Of a stretch of DNA of 64,000 bases, positions 8,159 to 17,681 are shown in pieces. Numbering within the stretch: position 1 is the first letter of the stretch; each line of letters opens with the position of its first letter. Source of the DNA: an uncultured Campylobacter sp. (GTDB lineage: Bacteria > Campylobacterota > Campylobacteria > Campylobacterales > Campylobacteraceae); NCBI RefSeq assembly GCF_938015785.1, contig NZ_CALLWC010000065.1, positions 62,001 to 126,000 of the forward strand. Reading direction: 5' to 3'. The notes under the pieces were generated by a model. It saw only the letters and a list, made by a program, of their open reading frames with translations, made no database searches and had not been told where the DNA came from. The position numbers and the translations under genes are program-made.

Positions 8159-9400
8159 ATGATCAAAGCACTTCGCGGTATGAACGATATTTCAGGCGAG
8201 CAAGCGCGCATCTACTCGCAAATTTTAAACGTGTGCGAGCGCGTGGCGCGCAATTACGGCTTTTGTCTCATAGAAACGCCCAAGCTCGAGCAGACCGCGC
8301 TATTTCGCCGCAGTGTCGGCGAGAGCAGCGACATCGTCGGCAAAGAGATGTATGAGTTTAGCGACAAAAGCGGCGATAGCGTCTGCCTGCGCCCCGAGGG
8401 CACCGCGGGTGTCGTGCGCGCCTTTATCGAAAAAAAGCTAGACCGCAGCGGCGGCGTACATAAATTTTATTATCAAGGCTCGATGTTTCGCTACGAGCGC
8501 CCGCAAAAGGGACGCCTGCGCGAGTTTCATCAATTCGGCGTCGAGTGCTTCGGGCAAAGTAGCGTCTATGAGGATGCGAGCGTGATTTTGATGTTAGCTC
8601 AAATTTTACGCGAGCTAAATGTCGCCGCAACGCTTAAAATCAACTCTTTAGGCGATGAGGAGTGCATGCCTGCGTATAAAACCAAGCTCGTAAATTTCTT
8701 GCAAGATCGCAAAGACAGGCTCTGCGAGGACTGCCAAAGGCGCATCGACACCAATCCGATCCGCGTGCTGGACTGCAAAAACGAGAGCTGCCAGAAAATT
8801 TTAGCCGCCGCGCCTCTTATAACTGAAAATTTAAACGACGCTTGCGCCGCGGAATTTGCGCAGCTGCAAAGAATTTTAACCCAAAACGGACAAAAATTTG
8901 AGATCGATGCGAAGCTCGTGCGCGGGCTTGACTACTACTGCAAAACCGCCTTTGAGTTCGTCTCAAGCGAGCTTGGCGCGCAAAGCGCCGTAGGCGGCGG
9001 CGGGCGCTACGACAGGCTCGTGGAGTTTTTAGGCGGTAGAAAGACGGCGGGCGTGGGCTTTGCGATCGGCATCGAGCGAATAGCCGAAATTTTAAAAACG
9101 CGCGAAGCCCCTCAAGAGCGCGAGGGGATTTATATCGGCGCGCTGGATGAGGCGTTTGTTAGCACGGCGTTTTCGTTTGCATTAAAGCTGCGAAAGTTTT
9201 GTAAAACTCAAATTTCATACGAGCCCAAGAGCCTAGCCAAGCATTTAAAAGCGGCTGACGCAGCGGAGGCTAAATTTTGCCTTTGCATCGGACAGGACGA
9301 GTTTGATCGCGCCGAGGTATGGTGTAAAAATTTAGAGGATCAAACCACCTTTGCGATTAAATTTAAAGAGGTCGAAGCATTTTTTAAGGATAGAGCATGA
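8159..9400 (+). CDS. hisS: Histidyl-tRNA synthetase
   Basis: 413 residues, class II aminoacyl-tRNA synthetase charging tRNA-His. Motif 2 is visible as SMFRYERPQKGRLREFHQFGVE, the histidine-binding stretch as RGLDYYCKTAFEF, and motif 3 as VGFAIGIERIAEIL after GGGGRYDRLVEFLGG. The ATG at 8159 follows CAAAGGATTTT. The stop overlaps the speA start by 4 bases (ATGA), so the two are translationally coupled. Nothing unusual in length or motifs. Confidence 0.96.
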   Translation: MIKALRGMNDISGEQARIYSQILNVCERVARNYGFCLIETPKLEQTALFRRSVGESSDIVGKEMYEFSDKSGDSVCLRPEGTAGVVRAFIEKKLDRSGGVHKFYYQGSMFRYERPQKGRLREFHQFGVECFGQSSVYEDASVILMLAQILRELNVAATLKINSLGDEECMPAYKTKLVNFLQDRKDRLCEDCQRRIDTNPIRVLDCKNESCQKILAAAPLITENLNDACAAEFAQLQRILTQNGQKFEIDAKLVRGLDYYCKTAFEFVSSELGAQSAVGGGGRYDRLVEFLGGRKTAGVGFAIGIERIAEILKTREAPQEREGIYIGALDEAFVSTAFSFALKLRKFCKTQISYEPKSLAKHLKAADAAEAKFCLCIGQDEFDRAEVWCKNLEDQTTFAIKFKEVEAFFKDRA

Positions 9401-11235
9401 ATGATTACGGACTAAATATTTGGGGAAATTCCAACTTCACGATAGACGGCGGCAAGCTATGCCTAAACTCCGATTTCAAGCAGCCTTTGGTGGATATCAT
9501 AAAAGAGATCCGCGCAGACGGCGTGCGAGGCCCGATACTACTGCGCTTCCCGCACCTCATCAAAAAGCAGATCGTCGAAATTTATTCAAATTTTAACCGA
9601 GCCATAAAGGAGTTCGGCTACAAGGGAAAATTCCACGCCGTCTATCCGCTTAAAGTAAATCAATTCCCTGGCTTCGTTAGAAATTTAGTCGATATCGGCG
9701 AGCCTTACGGATACGGACTCGAAGCCGGCAGCAAGCCCGAACTACTGCTAGCGATGGCGTATAATAACTACGGCGCACCGATTACCGTAAACGGTTTTAA
9801 AGATAAGGAGCTTATAAATATCGGCTTCATCGCCGCAGAAATGGGGCATAACGTGACGCTTACGATCGAGGGGCTAAACGAGCTTGAAACTATCATCGAA
9901 ACGGCTAAGGAGCGCTTTGCGCCAAAGCCTTTCATCGGGCTACGCATCAGGCTGCACAACTCCGGAAGCGGACTGTGGGCAAAAAGCGGCGGGATAAATT
10001 CCAAATTCGGCCTTACCTCGACCGAGCTTATAGAGGCGATAAACTTACTGAAGAAAAACGATCTCATCGAGCAGTTTACGATGATTCATTTTCATATCGG
10101 ATCGCAAATTACAGAGATCCACCCGCTCAAAAAGGCTCTCATCGAAGCGGGTAATATCTACACCGAGCTTCGCAAAATGGGTGCGAAAAATTTAAAATCT
10201 ATAAATTTAGGCGGAGGTCTTGCTATCGAATACTCCCAAGCCAAAGAAAGCTCCAGCCGCAACTATACGCTAAAAGAATACGCCAACGACGTGGTTTTCC
10301 TACTAAAATCGATCGCAGAGGATAAAAAAGAGGCCGAGCCGGATATTTTTATCGAGAGCGGCAGATACGTAGCCGCCAGCCATGCGGTGCTCGTAGCGCC
10401 GATTTTGGAGCTTTTTACCCAAGAATACGCCGAAGAGAAGCTCGCCCTAAAAAAGGATAATCCGCCGGTAGTCGCCGAGCTATACGATCTGTATAAAACT
10501 CTAAAGCCGTCCAACGCGCTAGAGTATCTGCACGACGCCATGTCGCATATGGAGAGCGTGCTTACCCTTTTTGATCTAGGATATGTCGATCTGATCGACC
10601 GCTCAAACGGCGAAATTTTGGTTCATCTAATAATGCGAAAGGCGTATGGAATTTTAGGCAACAAGCAAGAATACAGCAATTTCTTAAACTCCCTAGGCAA
10701 CGCCCAAGAACGCTATTTGGTAAATTTCTCGATCTTTCAAAGCTTGCCCGATTTTTGGGGCATCAAGCAGCACTTCCCAATCATGCCGTTAGAGAGGCTG
10801 GACGAGCGCGCCACGCTATCGGCGTCGATCTGGGATATCACCTGCGATAGCGACGGCGAGATAGAATTCGACAGCCAAAAAAATCCGCTCTTTCTGCACG
10901 ATTTCGATCCTGAAAAAGAGGAGTATTTTTTGGGCTTTTTTCTTGTCGGAGCCTACCAGGAGGTGCTTGGCATGAGCCACAACCTCTTTGCACACCCAAC
11001 AGAGGCGACCGTGATTTTAAAGGATGACGGCGGTTTTGAGATCAAGGATTTCATCGAATCGCAATCGGTCATCGACATCTTGGAGGATATGGACTACGAC
11101 GTAGTAGATATCCGCGAAAGCCTAAACGAGCGCGTCGAAAAATCAAATCTTATCGGAGATAAAGAGAAAAAGCATATCCTGGGCGAGCTATATCTGTTTT
11201 TAAACGACAATAGCTACTTAAAGACGATCAAATGA
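9397..11235 (+). CDS. speA: Biosynthetic arginine decarboxylase
   Basis: 612 residues, the long alanine-racemase-fold (fold III) PLP decarboxylase that converts arginine to agmatine for polyamine synthesis. The PLP-lysine region is visible in KFHAVYPLKVNQFPGFVRNL, the substrate/PLP loops as GLEAGSKPELL and FHIGSQITEI, and a Gly-rich phosphate-binding stretch as NLGGGLAIEY. The C-terminal region GFFLVGAYQEVLGMSHNLF is typical of SpeA. It overlaps hisS upstream and cysE downstream by 4 bases each, so all three lie in one operon. Confidence 0.95.
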   Translation: MNDYGLNIWGNSNFTIDGGKLCLNSDFKQPLVDIIKEIRADGVRGPILLRFPHLIKKQIVEIYSNFNRAIKEFGYKGKFHAVYPLKVNQFPGFVRNLVDIGEPYGYGLEAGSKPELLLAMAYNNYGAPITVNGFKDKELINIGFIAAEMGHNVTLTIEGLNELETIIETAKERFAPKPFIGLRIRLHNSGSGLWAKSGGINSKFGLTSTELIEAINLLKKNDLIEQFTMIHFHIGSQITEIHPLKKALIEAGNIYTELRKMGAKNLKSINLGGGLAIEYSQAKESSSRNYTLKEYANDVVFLLKSIAEDKKEAEPDIFIESGRYVAASHAVLVAPILELFTQEYAEEKLALKKDNPPVVAELYDLYKTLKPSNALEYLHDAMSHMESVLTLFDLGYVDLIDRSNGEILVHLIMRKAYGILGNKQEYSNFLNSLGNAQERYLVNFSIFQSLPDFWGIKQHFPIMPLERLDERATLSASIWDITCDSDGEIEFDSQKNPLFLHDFDPEKEEYFLGFFLVGAYQEVLGMSHNLFAHPTEATVILKDDGGFEIKDFIESQSVIDILEDMDYDVVDIRESLNERVEKSNLIGDKEKKHILGELYLFLNDNSYLKTIK

Positions 11236-11927
11236 GTTTTTGGCAAATTTTAAAACAGGACTTTACCGAGCCCTTGCGTCAAGACCCCGCATGCAATAGC
11301 GTATTTGAGATATTTTTCTGCTATCCCGGCGTCTGGGCGCTGATAAATTACCGCTTCGCACACTTTTTCTACGAGCGAGGTTTTAAGCTTATAGCTCGCG
11401 CGATCAGCGGACTTGCTCGTATAATCACCGCAGTAGATATAAACCCGGGCGCACGTATCGGCTCGGGCGTGTTTTTCGATCACGCCACGGGGCTTGTCAT
11501 CGGAGAAACGGCGATCATCGGCGATAACTGTCTGATCTATCAGGGCGTCACTCTCGGCGGCGTGAGCTTAGAGCACGGCAAGCGCCATCCGACGCTGCAA
11601 AACGGCGTCGTAGTGGGTGCGGGAGCCAAAGTGCTAGGCAACATCACCATCGGCGAAAATTCCAAAATCGGCGCAAATTCCGTCGTCATAAAGGATGTCG
11701 AGCCAAACTGCACCGCCGTGGGCGTGCCCGCTAGAATTTTAGGAAGCTGCGAGAGCGATCCTTTGGCACATAATAAAATTCCCGATATCAGCCAGGAGCT
11801 TATCAAATATCTCATCAAGCGTATCGAAATTTTGGAAGATTGCATCTGTAGCGGCAGAAAAGATATCGCCGAAATGGATGAGGATCTCAATAAATTCTAC
11901 GAAGAGTATCTGAAATCATTAAAATAA
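11232..11927 (+). CDS. cysE: Serine O-acetyltransferase
   Basis: 231 residues. It acetylates serine to O-acetylserine, the first step of cysteine synthesis. An N-terminal helical part (HFFYERGFKLIARAISGLARIITAVDI) precedes the left-handed beta-helix of hexapeptide repeats (PGARIGSGVFFDHATGLVIGETAIIGDNCLIYQGVTLGG), with the catalytic His in GVFFDHATG and the loop HGKRHPTL. The C-terminal ~45 residues form a family-typical extension. It is coupled to speA by a 4-base overlap. Confidence 0.94.
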   Translation: MSFWQILKQDFTEPLRQDPACNSVFEIFFCYPGVWALINYRFAHFFYERGFKLIARAISGLARIITAVDINPGARIGSGVFFDHATGLVIGETAIIGDNCLIYQGVTLGGVSLEHGKRHPTLQNGVVVGAGAKVLGNITIGENSKIGANSVVIKDVEPNCTAVGVPARILGSCESDPLAHNKIPDISQELIKYLIKRIEILEDCICSGRKDIAEMDEDLNKFYEEYLKSLK

Positions 11928-11937
11928 GAGGGTTAAA

Positions 11938-12417
11938 GTGAAAAAAGCTCTATTTTTTATAATTTGTGCTATTTTGTCGGCAAGCGGCAGCGATGCTAAT
12001 AGCGCAAAAAATTCCGCGGACGACGCCAGAATAAGCCTAGTAAAAAGTCTATACATCAAGGACACCTATTTTGGCGATCACAAAAATGCTCTATCGGCTT
12101 CTTTCAGATCCGTGCTTATGCAGGATGAAGCATCTACTGGCGAAGGTGAGGTAGGCTGCTTGGACTATGATCCGATAATCGGCGGTCAGGATGTCTGCGA
12201 CGACACGAAATATGATTTTGAGCTAGGGCAGCGCGATACCGTCGTAGTAACTCAGACCTGCCCCTACGGTGCGCAGACGATAATCTACAAACTCGTCCGT
12301 AGCGGAGGTAACTATAAAATCGACGATATCTACGACCAAGACCCAAGTAGCGGCAGGGCTTTTAGCGTCAAAAATCAAATTTTAAATTGTCTAAACCAAT
12401 CCAAGGAGCATCAATGA
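11938..12417 (+). CDS. Secreted hypothetical protein
   Basis: 159 residues from a GTG start (ribosome site AAGAGGGTTAAA), ten bases after cysE. Residues 1-21 form a signal peptide (KKALFFIICAILSASGSDA), so the product is probably periplasmic. The body contains four cysteines in an acidic segment (GCLDYDPIIGGQDVCDD, TQTCPYGAQ, ILNCLNQ) that may form disulfides, and ends with a stretch YKLVRSGGNYKIDDIYD resembling small DUF3828/NTF2-like lipoprotein-type folds; that is a guess. Its stop overlaps the aspartate aminotransferase start. Function unknown. Confidence 0.75.
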   Translation: MKKALFFIICAILSASGSDANSAKNSADDARISLVKSLYIKDTYFGDHKNALSASFRSVLMQDEASTGEGEVGCLDYDPIIGGQDVCDDTKYDFELGQRDTVVVTQTCPYGAQTIIYKLVRSGGNYKIDDIYDQDPSSGRAFSVKNQILNCLNQSKEHQ

Positions 12418-13592
12418 AATTAACACTTTCAAGTCGCGTAAGCAAGCTCGGCGAAAGCCTAACGATCGCAATCAGCACTAAAGCCAAACAGATGAAAGCC
12501 CAGGGGCAAGACGTCGTAATCCTAAGTGCGGGCGAGCCTGATTTCGATACCGCAGAAGTCGCCAAAAGGGCTGTCATAGAGGCTATGGCTAAGGGCTGCG
12601 GAAAATATACGCCGGTTGCCGGCACGCCTGAAATTTTAAATTTAATCGCGCAAAAGCTAAAGCGCGACAACGACCTAGATTACAGGCCTGATCAGATCAT
12701 CACCAACGTAGGCGCCAAGCACTCGCTATTTAATGCCTTTAACTGCATCTTAAACGAAGGCGATGAGGTCATAATACCGGCACCTTATTGGGTCACCTAT
12801 CCCGAAATTGTAAAATTCTGCGACAGCAAGCCCGTCATCGTAGACACCAAGGCGGAAAACCGATACAAAATCACCGCCTCGCAGCTCAAAGCCGCGATCA
12901 CGCCGCGCACGAAGGCGCTGTGCCTTTTCAACCCAAGCAACCCCGCAGGCGCCGTATATTCGCGCCAGGAGCTACAAGAGCTTGCGGAAGTACTAAAAGG
13001 CACGGACATTTTAGTAATTGCCGATGAAATTTACGAAAAAATCGTCTTCGGCAAGAGTTTCATAGCCGCAGCAAGCATCAGCGAGGATATGTTCGGGCGC
13101 ACCGTGACGATCAACGGGCTAAGCAAATGCGGCGCGATGCCCGGCTGGCGCTTCGGATACACGGCGTGCGCGATCGATGAGCTAAATAAGGCGATGGTAA
13201 ACCTGCAAAGTCAAAGCGTCAGCAACGTAGCAAGCATCGTCCAGGCAGGCGCTATGCCGGTGCTGCGCGGCGAGGCGGACGATTTTATCGAGGAGATGAG
13301 GCGCGAATACGAGCGCAGGCGCGATTTTGGCACGGACGCGATAGGCGCGATCCCAGGGCTTAGTGTCGTAAAACCAGATGGCGCATTTTATTTCTTCATA
13401 GATTGCTCTCAGGTAGAACCTGATAGTATGAAATTCTGCATGCAACTGCTAGATAAAGGGCTCGTAGCCACGGTGCCAGGAAGCGGATTTGGTATGGATG
13501 GGCACTTCCGCATAAGCTTTGCATGCTCCATGGAAAATCTAAAACGCGGCTTTGAGCGCATAGAAAAATTCGTAAAAAATTACCACAGATAG
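12414..13592 (+). CDS. aspB: Aspartate aminotransferase, class I
   Basis: 392 residues from the ATG at 12414, which has AAGGAG at the right distance and overlaps the preceding stop (ATGA); an in-frame start 27 bases earlier is unlikely. A PLP-dependent fold-type I enzyme exchanging amino groups between aspartate and 2-oxoglutarate. Visible marks are AGEPDFDTAE, the CNPSNPAG-type loop (CLFNPSNPAGAVYSRQEL), ADEIYEKIVF, the PLP-lysine motif NGLSKCGAMPGWRFGY, and a C-terminal FRISFACSMENL. Substrate specificity in this subfamily can be broad, so the exact substrate is inferred. Confidence 0.9.
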   Translation: MKLTLSSRVSKLGESLTIAISTKAKQMKAQGQDVVILSAGEPDFDTAEVAKRAVIEAMAKGCGKYTPVAGTPEILNLIAQKLKRDNDLDYRPDQIITNVGAKHSLFNAFNCILNEGDEVIIPAPYWVTYPEIVKFCDSKPVIVDTKAENRYKITASQLKAAITPRTKALCLFNPSNPAGAVYSRQELQELAEVLKGTDILVIADEIYEKIVFGKSFIAAASISEDMFGRTVTINGLSKCGAMPGWRFGYTACAIDELNKAMVNLQSQSVSNVASIVQAGAMPVLRGEADDFIEEMRREYERRRDFGTDAIGAIPGLSVVKPDGAFYFFIDCSQVEPDSMKFCMQLLDKGLVATVPGSGFGMDGHFRISFACSMENLKRGFERIEKFVKNYHR

Positions 13593-14935
13593 GCATGCTA
13601 GCGAAATTTTGATCTAAATTTTAACGCAGCTCGCCGCAGTAATGGATTTTGAGACAAATTTGACTCGACGATACGGCGAATTTTGTGCAAATTTTGCGCG
13701 GCGCGACGACGAAATTTTGACCGTAAATTTAGTGCGCACGACAGCAAAATTTAAAACAAATCTAGTGCGGTGCAACTCGGCGGCAAAATTTAATGTAGAT
13801 CCTATCGGGCGTAGTACGGCGCGGCGGTAGAATTTTACGTAATCCCGCGCGGCGCGGCGGTAGAGCTTAACGCCGATCTGACGCGATGCGGCTCCGCACG
13901 ATACGGCTAGCGACGGAATTTATATGACCGCCGGGCGCGGCTAAATTTTGTGCCGCCTGAGGCGGCTTGGAATTTTTAGAATTTAATGCGGCGGCTCAGT
14001 GCGATTAAATTTCGCACCGTTTTAATTTAAGAGCATTTAAAATTTCATGCCGTTTTATTTAGGAGCGTTAGAATTTCATATCGCCGCATTACGGTGCCTG
14101 CCGCGCGAAATTTTATCTCGGCGGCGATAATTCTAACGCGGATACGGTCCTGCGCGGCGCGCAGGCAGATCTGACCGCCAAAGCCCAAATCCGCTTAAAT
14201 TTAAAATTCCTAGCCCGCTCGGGTTAAATTTCAAACCTAGCGCCCGTTTAAGGCGAGTGCAGGGCAAACATAAATACGCGCGCCTCCAAACGGCGCATAG
14301 ATGAGACGATCCGCCTCGTCCTATCGCGCCGGCAGACCTAGATAAATTTCAAATGCGCCGGCGATCCTGCTACGATGAACCGCGACATGCTTTTGCAAAT
14401 CTCGCGCTGAAATACCGATTTGCGCTTGTATTTCGGCGGCATGCCGCGATACGTTTTTGCGAACGGCTCGTTCGTGGCGGAGTAGCAGGGCGGCACGGAT
14501 CAAATATACCGCGGTTGCGAATGAGCGAAATGCCCGCTTAAATTTTACCCGTTCGCTTCTCGCAAGCACTTGCATGCGCTCCGCATTTGTACGCGGTGCG
14601 GCGGCGCATCCGCGACAAAAAATGCAGCGGCGCAAAATATAACAACGCAGCAAGCGGCCCAGCAGTGCACAAAACGAGCCGCAAAAGTGAAAGCACCTTT
14701 AGATTTGCGCTCTTGCAAGCCTTCAAAAATCGGCTTTTTTAAAATTTCCCTGCGCGCAGATCGCAAAAATCAGCTTTTTAAATTTTTTCGCCCGCTCAAA
14801 TTTTAAAATCGGCTCTTTAAAATTCTCCCCTATGCGAGCTCTCGGATTTTCTCCTTTTTTTAAAATTTTAACGCACATTTAACTAAAAAATTCAATAATT
14901 TCAAATGTATATTTTACTTTTTTAAAGGAGAACAT
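13593..14935. other. 1.3-kb repeat-rich spacer between aspB and the TsdA-like gene
   Basis: No convincing gene. The first half (13600-14250) is a chain of degenerate units mixing 'gcggcg' words with AAATTT/AAATTTTA; one part (13981-14091) recurs on the other side of the cytochrome gene. The second half (14270-14830) is GC-richer with several overlapping frames on both strands (the longest 110 codons, minus, 14321-14653), all Arg/Ala/Cys-rich and without ribosome sites; it may be decayed coding DNA but I recognise nothing. The last 60 bases are A/T-rich and likely hold the cytochrome promoter. Confidence 0.65.
13981..14091 (+). repeat. Direct repeat copy, left of the TsdA-like gene
   Basis: A ~110-base segment starting atttaatgcgg that matches, with mismatches and one gap, a segment at 16088-16192. 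Shared landmarks in the same order are atttaatgcgg, gcgatt(a/g)aatttc, ccg(t/c)tttaatt, ccgt(t)tta/tt and aggagcg(t)t. Confidence 0.5.
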
Positions 14936-15925
14936 ATGAGAAAAACCGCCCTTGTTTTAGCGCTTCCGCTCTTTTTTACGCCCGTTTTAGGCTTTGATTT
15001 AGCCAAACTCAACGCCAAAAAAGCCGTGCCGTACGAGCAAAAGACGCAGGAGTTTAGGCTGCCCGTAGGCATCGACGAAAACGGCATCATAGACGAGGCA
15101 AAGCTCGGCGACTCGCCTTATGCAAAGACCGTCATCTACGGCGCGAAGCTCATCAACGAGACGACGAGGTATCTCGGACCGCAGGCAAAGGATGAAAAAA
15201 TGCGCTTTGCGGGCAACAACCTCTCTTGTTCGAGCTGCCATACGAGCGGCGGCGTCGTGCCCGATCAAAGCCCGTTCGTGGGTATCTACGCGAGATTTCC
15301 GCAGTATGTCGCGAGATCGAATCAGCTAGTCACGCTGCAAGACCGCATAAATGGCTGTTTTCAGCGCTCGATGGCGGGCAAGGCGATCCCTACGAACTCC
15401 AAAGAGATGCGCGCGATGATCGCCTACATGCACTGGCTCTCCGCAGGATATGAGGTCGGCGCAAAAGTAAAAGGCCAGGGGCTGCCGAAGGCGCAGTTTT
15501 TAGACCGCGCGGCGGATCCTAAAAAAGGACGCGAAATTTACGCCGCAAAATGCGCCGCCTGCCACGGCGAAAACGGCCAAGGGATAAAAAACGAGGGGTT
15601 TGCTCAAAGCGGTGATTACTACACATTCCCCGCGCTTTGGGGCGATGACAGCTACAATACGGGCGCCGGTATGTATAGGCTCATCGAAGGAGCGAGGTAT
15701 GTCAAAGCCACTATGCCTAAAGGGGACGCCTCGCTAAGCTGGGAGGAAGCTTTCGACGTGACGGCGTATATAAACTCAAAGCCGCGCAAGATCAAACCCG
15801 ATAGGAAGAAAGATTTCCCCGATCTAGACGTCAAGCAGATGGATATGGACGTGGGGCCTTACAACGACGGATTTGACGAGAACGATCACCGCTTCGGCCC
15901 ATACAAACGCATGATCAAAAAATAA
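14936..15925 (+). CDS. tsdA: Dihaem cytochrome c, TsdA-like thiosulfate dehydrogenase/tetrathionate reductase
   Basis: 329 residues with an N-terminal signal peptide (MRKTALVLALPLFFTPVLG). Two haem c sites are visible: CSSCH (C98, C101, H102) and CAACH (C206, C209, H210). The motif NGCFQRSM places C141 39 residues after H102, matching the unusual distal Cys ligand of haem 1 in TsdA, and M260 is a candidate distal ligand for haem 2. TsdA oxidises thiosulfate to tetrathionate or, in Campylobacter, mainly reduces tetrathionate in the periplasm. The ATG follows TTTAAAGGAGAACAT. It stands alone between two repeat-rich spacers. Direction of catalysis is not visible in sequence. Confidence 0.8.
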   Translation: MRKTALVLALPLFFTPVLGFDLAKLNAKKAVPYEQKTQEFRLPVGIDENGIIDEAKLGDSPYAKTVIYGAKLINETTRYLGPQAKDEKMRFAGNNLSCSSCHTSGGVVPDQSPFVGIYARFPQYVARSNQLVTLQDRINGCFQRSMAGKAIPTNSKEMRAMIAYMHWLSAGYEVGAKVKGQGLPKAQFLDRAADPKKGREIYAAKCAACHGENGQGIKNEGFAQSGDYYTFPALWGDDSYNTGAGMYRLIEGARYVKATMPKGDASLSWEEAFDVTAYINSKPRKIKPDRKKDFPDLDVKQMDMDVGPYNDGFDENDHRFGPYKRMIKK

Positions 15926-16725
15926 AATCAAACGCCGTCCTCGCGGCGGCGGAATTTTGACGTAAATTTAATGCGGCTCGGAATTTAACGCAAATTTAGT
16001 GCGACGCGACACGGAATTTAATACAAATGGCGCGATGCGGAACGAACCTTAAAGCATTCTGCTCGGCGCAGCGCGGCACGGCTCGGGATTTAATGCGGTT
16101 GCGCTAGCTAAGCGCGATTGAATTTCATGCCGCTTTAATTAAATTTCAAGCTGCCGTATTCAGGAGCGCTTAAATTTTATGCCGTTTTATTCAAATGCAG
16201 CTAATTTTGCGCTGTTATACTACGACGCCTGCTGCGTTACGCACTGCTCGCGATTTAAAATTTCGCTTCGGAATTTTAAAATTTTATCGCACGACGCATC
16301 CGGATTTCGTCGCGAAAGCTCTAGCATAAACGCTGCATGCGGCAGAGCTTTTAAAATTTCATCGTGAAATTTTAAAATTTTCCGCCGAGGCTTTCAAACC
16401 TTGCGCTGTTTGCCGCCACTACTCTAAAAATTTAACCAAATAGGCAATCGCACGAGATGCGACGGACAAAGCAGCTGCAATGAACACAACCTACGCCGCA
16501 GAGCGAGACGCGACGAATCAAAAAACTTACAACGCAATTCATAAGCGAGCTAAATTTTAAAATTTTACCGCGCCCGAAGCTCTCGTACAATTCAAAAATA
16601 CGATAAATTTTATGTTTTAGTGCGCCTTTGAGCCCAAGCGTATCAAATAAATTTTAAACGAAATTCTAACGCCGCCGCGCTATTTTATATTTTTATAAAG
16701 ACTATTTTAGTAAAATCAGAGCTTT
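15926..16725. other. 0.8-kb repeat-rich spacer upstream of the APE cluster
   Basis: Degenerate units of the type 'gcggaatttaacgcaaatttagtgc' fill most of it. A short hairpin (CGCCG...CGGCG near 15935-15948) just after the cytochrome stop could be a weak terminator. A 62-codon frame at 16179-16367 is repeat-derived. The final 50 bases (tattttatatttttataaagactattttagtaaaat) are A/T-rich with a TAAAAT box about 17 bases before the first APE gene and probably contain its promoter. Confidence 0.6.
16088..16192 (+). repeat. Direct repeat copy, right of the TsdA-like gene
   Basis: The partner of the segment at 13981-14091, in the same orientation, starting atttaatgcgg and containing aggagcgcttaaattttatgcc. 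The two copies bracket the cytochrome gene about 2.1 kb apart. Identity is partial, so they are old copies or independent products of the same repeat family. Confidence 0.5.
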
Positions 16726-17268
16726 ATGAGCGAGATAAAAATTTTAATCACCGACAAGGATCTGTGCGCTCCGCGGCGGCTTTTGAGCAGGCGCGATAAA
16801 AAGCTGGCGTGCGTGCGAGCCCATCTGCGCGAGTTTCGCGTTTCGCGAGCACTTAAAACGCGCTTTAAAAAACGCGGCAAATTTTGCATCTCGCACAAAA
16901 GCGCGGATGGCAAAACGATCGTCGCCGTGGGTTTTGCGAGGCAAAAGTTCGGGCTTGATCTTGAAATTTTAAAACCGCGGAATTTTGCCGCAGCGAGCGA
17001 GTTTTGTTTCAACGCCTTTGAGCGCGAGCTTTTAGCGGCGACGGACGAGAGCGAAAAGACGCTCGTTTTTTATAAAATTTACACGATCAAAGAGGCACTG
17101 ATTAAGGCGCGAAGCCTAGGTTTTTACGCGCTTGCTCGCGTGGGGCTGGCGCGCGGCGCAGATGGAGAGGCTTTGGCGCTTGATGAGCGCGGCAGGGCGT
17201 GGCCCTACAAGAGCTATATTTTGAATAGCGAGATTTTGATTTCGCTCGTTTTTAGGGAGAATTTTTGA
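16726..17268 (+). CDS. 4'-phosphopantetheinyl transferase of the APE cluster
   Basis: 180 residues, Sfp/AcpT-like. It would attach the phosphopantetheine arm of CoA to the two acyl carrier proteins encoded downstream. The paired family motifs are visible: FGLDLEIL (Mg-binding Asp pair region, about residues 78-85) and FYKIYTIKEALIKARSLG (WxxKEAxxK-type, about residues 118-135). It is short compared with Sfp. First gene of the aryl-polyene cluster; its stop TGA overlaps the TTG start of the lipoprotein gene, so they are coupled. Confidence 0.85.
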   Translation: MSEIKILITDKDLCAPRRLLSRRDKKLACVRAHLREFRVSRALKTRFKKRGKFCISHKSADGKTIVAVGFARQKFGLDLEILKPRNFAAASEFCFNAFERELLAATDESEKTLVFYKIYTIKEALIKARSLGFYALARVGLARGADGEALALDERGRAWPYKSYILNSEILISLVFRENF

Positions 17269-17681
17269 GACCTGTTTGTCATTTTTACGCTATTTCCAAA
17301 ACGGCTTTCATTCTGCTTTGCGCCGCGTTTTTTATAAGCGGATGTGCGCGCAAAGCGCCTGGGCAAATAGCGGAATTTAGCCAAAAACAGTTCATCTTGA
17401 CGGATACTAACGGCGTGAAAAGTAGAGTCCTAATCTCAAAAATTTCGCCCGCAAGCGGCGAGGAGAGCCGCTACAAGCTCGTCTGGCTCGATATGCTAGG
17501 CGCGCCGATCGCACGTAAAATTTTATCGATCGCGGACGGCGAGGCTAAATTTCGCAACGACGGCTTCCTGCCGCCCGATTCGCAAAGCGAGCGAGTATTT
17601 TTAGCCCTGCTTGAAAATGCAGATAAAGCGAATTTCACCATAAACGCAAAGGGGCACCGATATGACGCAGTATCTAAGTAG
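17265..17681 (+). CDS. DUF3261-type lipoprotein (ApeN-like)
   Basis: 138 residues from a TTG start with AGGGAGA upstream. A lipobox is clear (LLCAAFFISGC, lipidated Cys near residue 27), so the product is an outer- or inner-membrane lipoprotein. The size, position and pattern match the DUF3261 lipoprotein (ApeN) that accompanies the LolA-like carrier and MMPL exporter in aryl-polyene clusters, where it is thought to help move the lipid to the outer membrane. The function is inferred from context. It overlaps the next ketosynthase gene by 20 bases. Confidence 0.75.
   Translation: MRPVCHFYAISKTAFILLCAAFFISGCARKAPGQIAEFSQKQFILTDTNGVKSRVLISKISPASGEESRYKLVWLDMLGAPIARKILSIADGEAKFRNDGFLPPDSQSERVFLALLENADKANFTINAKGHRYDAVSK

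Noticed and set aside
14321..14806. Several overlapping frames of 60-110 codons on both strands before the TsdA-like gene
   Set aside because: No ribosome sites, Arg/Ala/Cys-rich translations, and equally long frames on both strands in the same DNA. They reflect GC-rich composition rather than genes.
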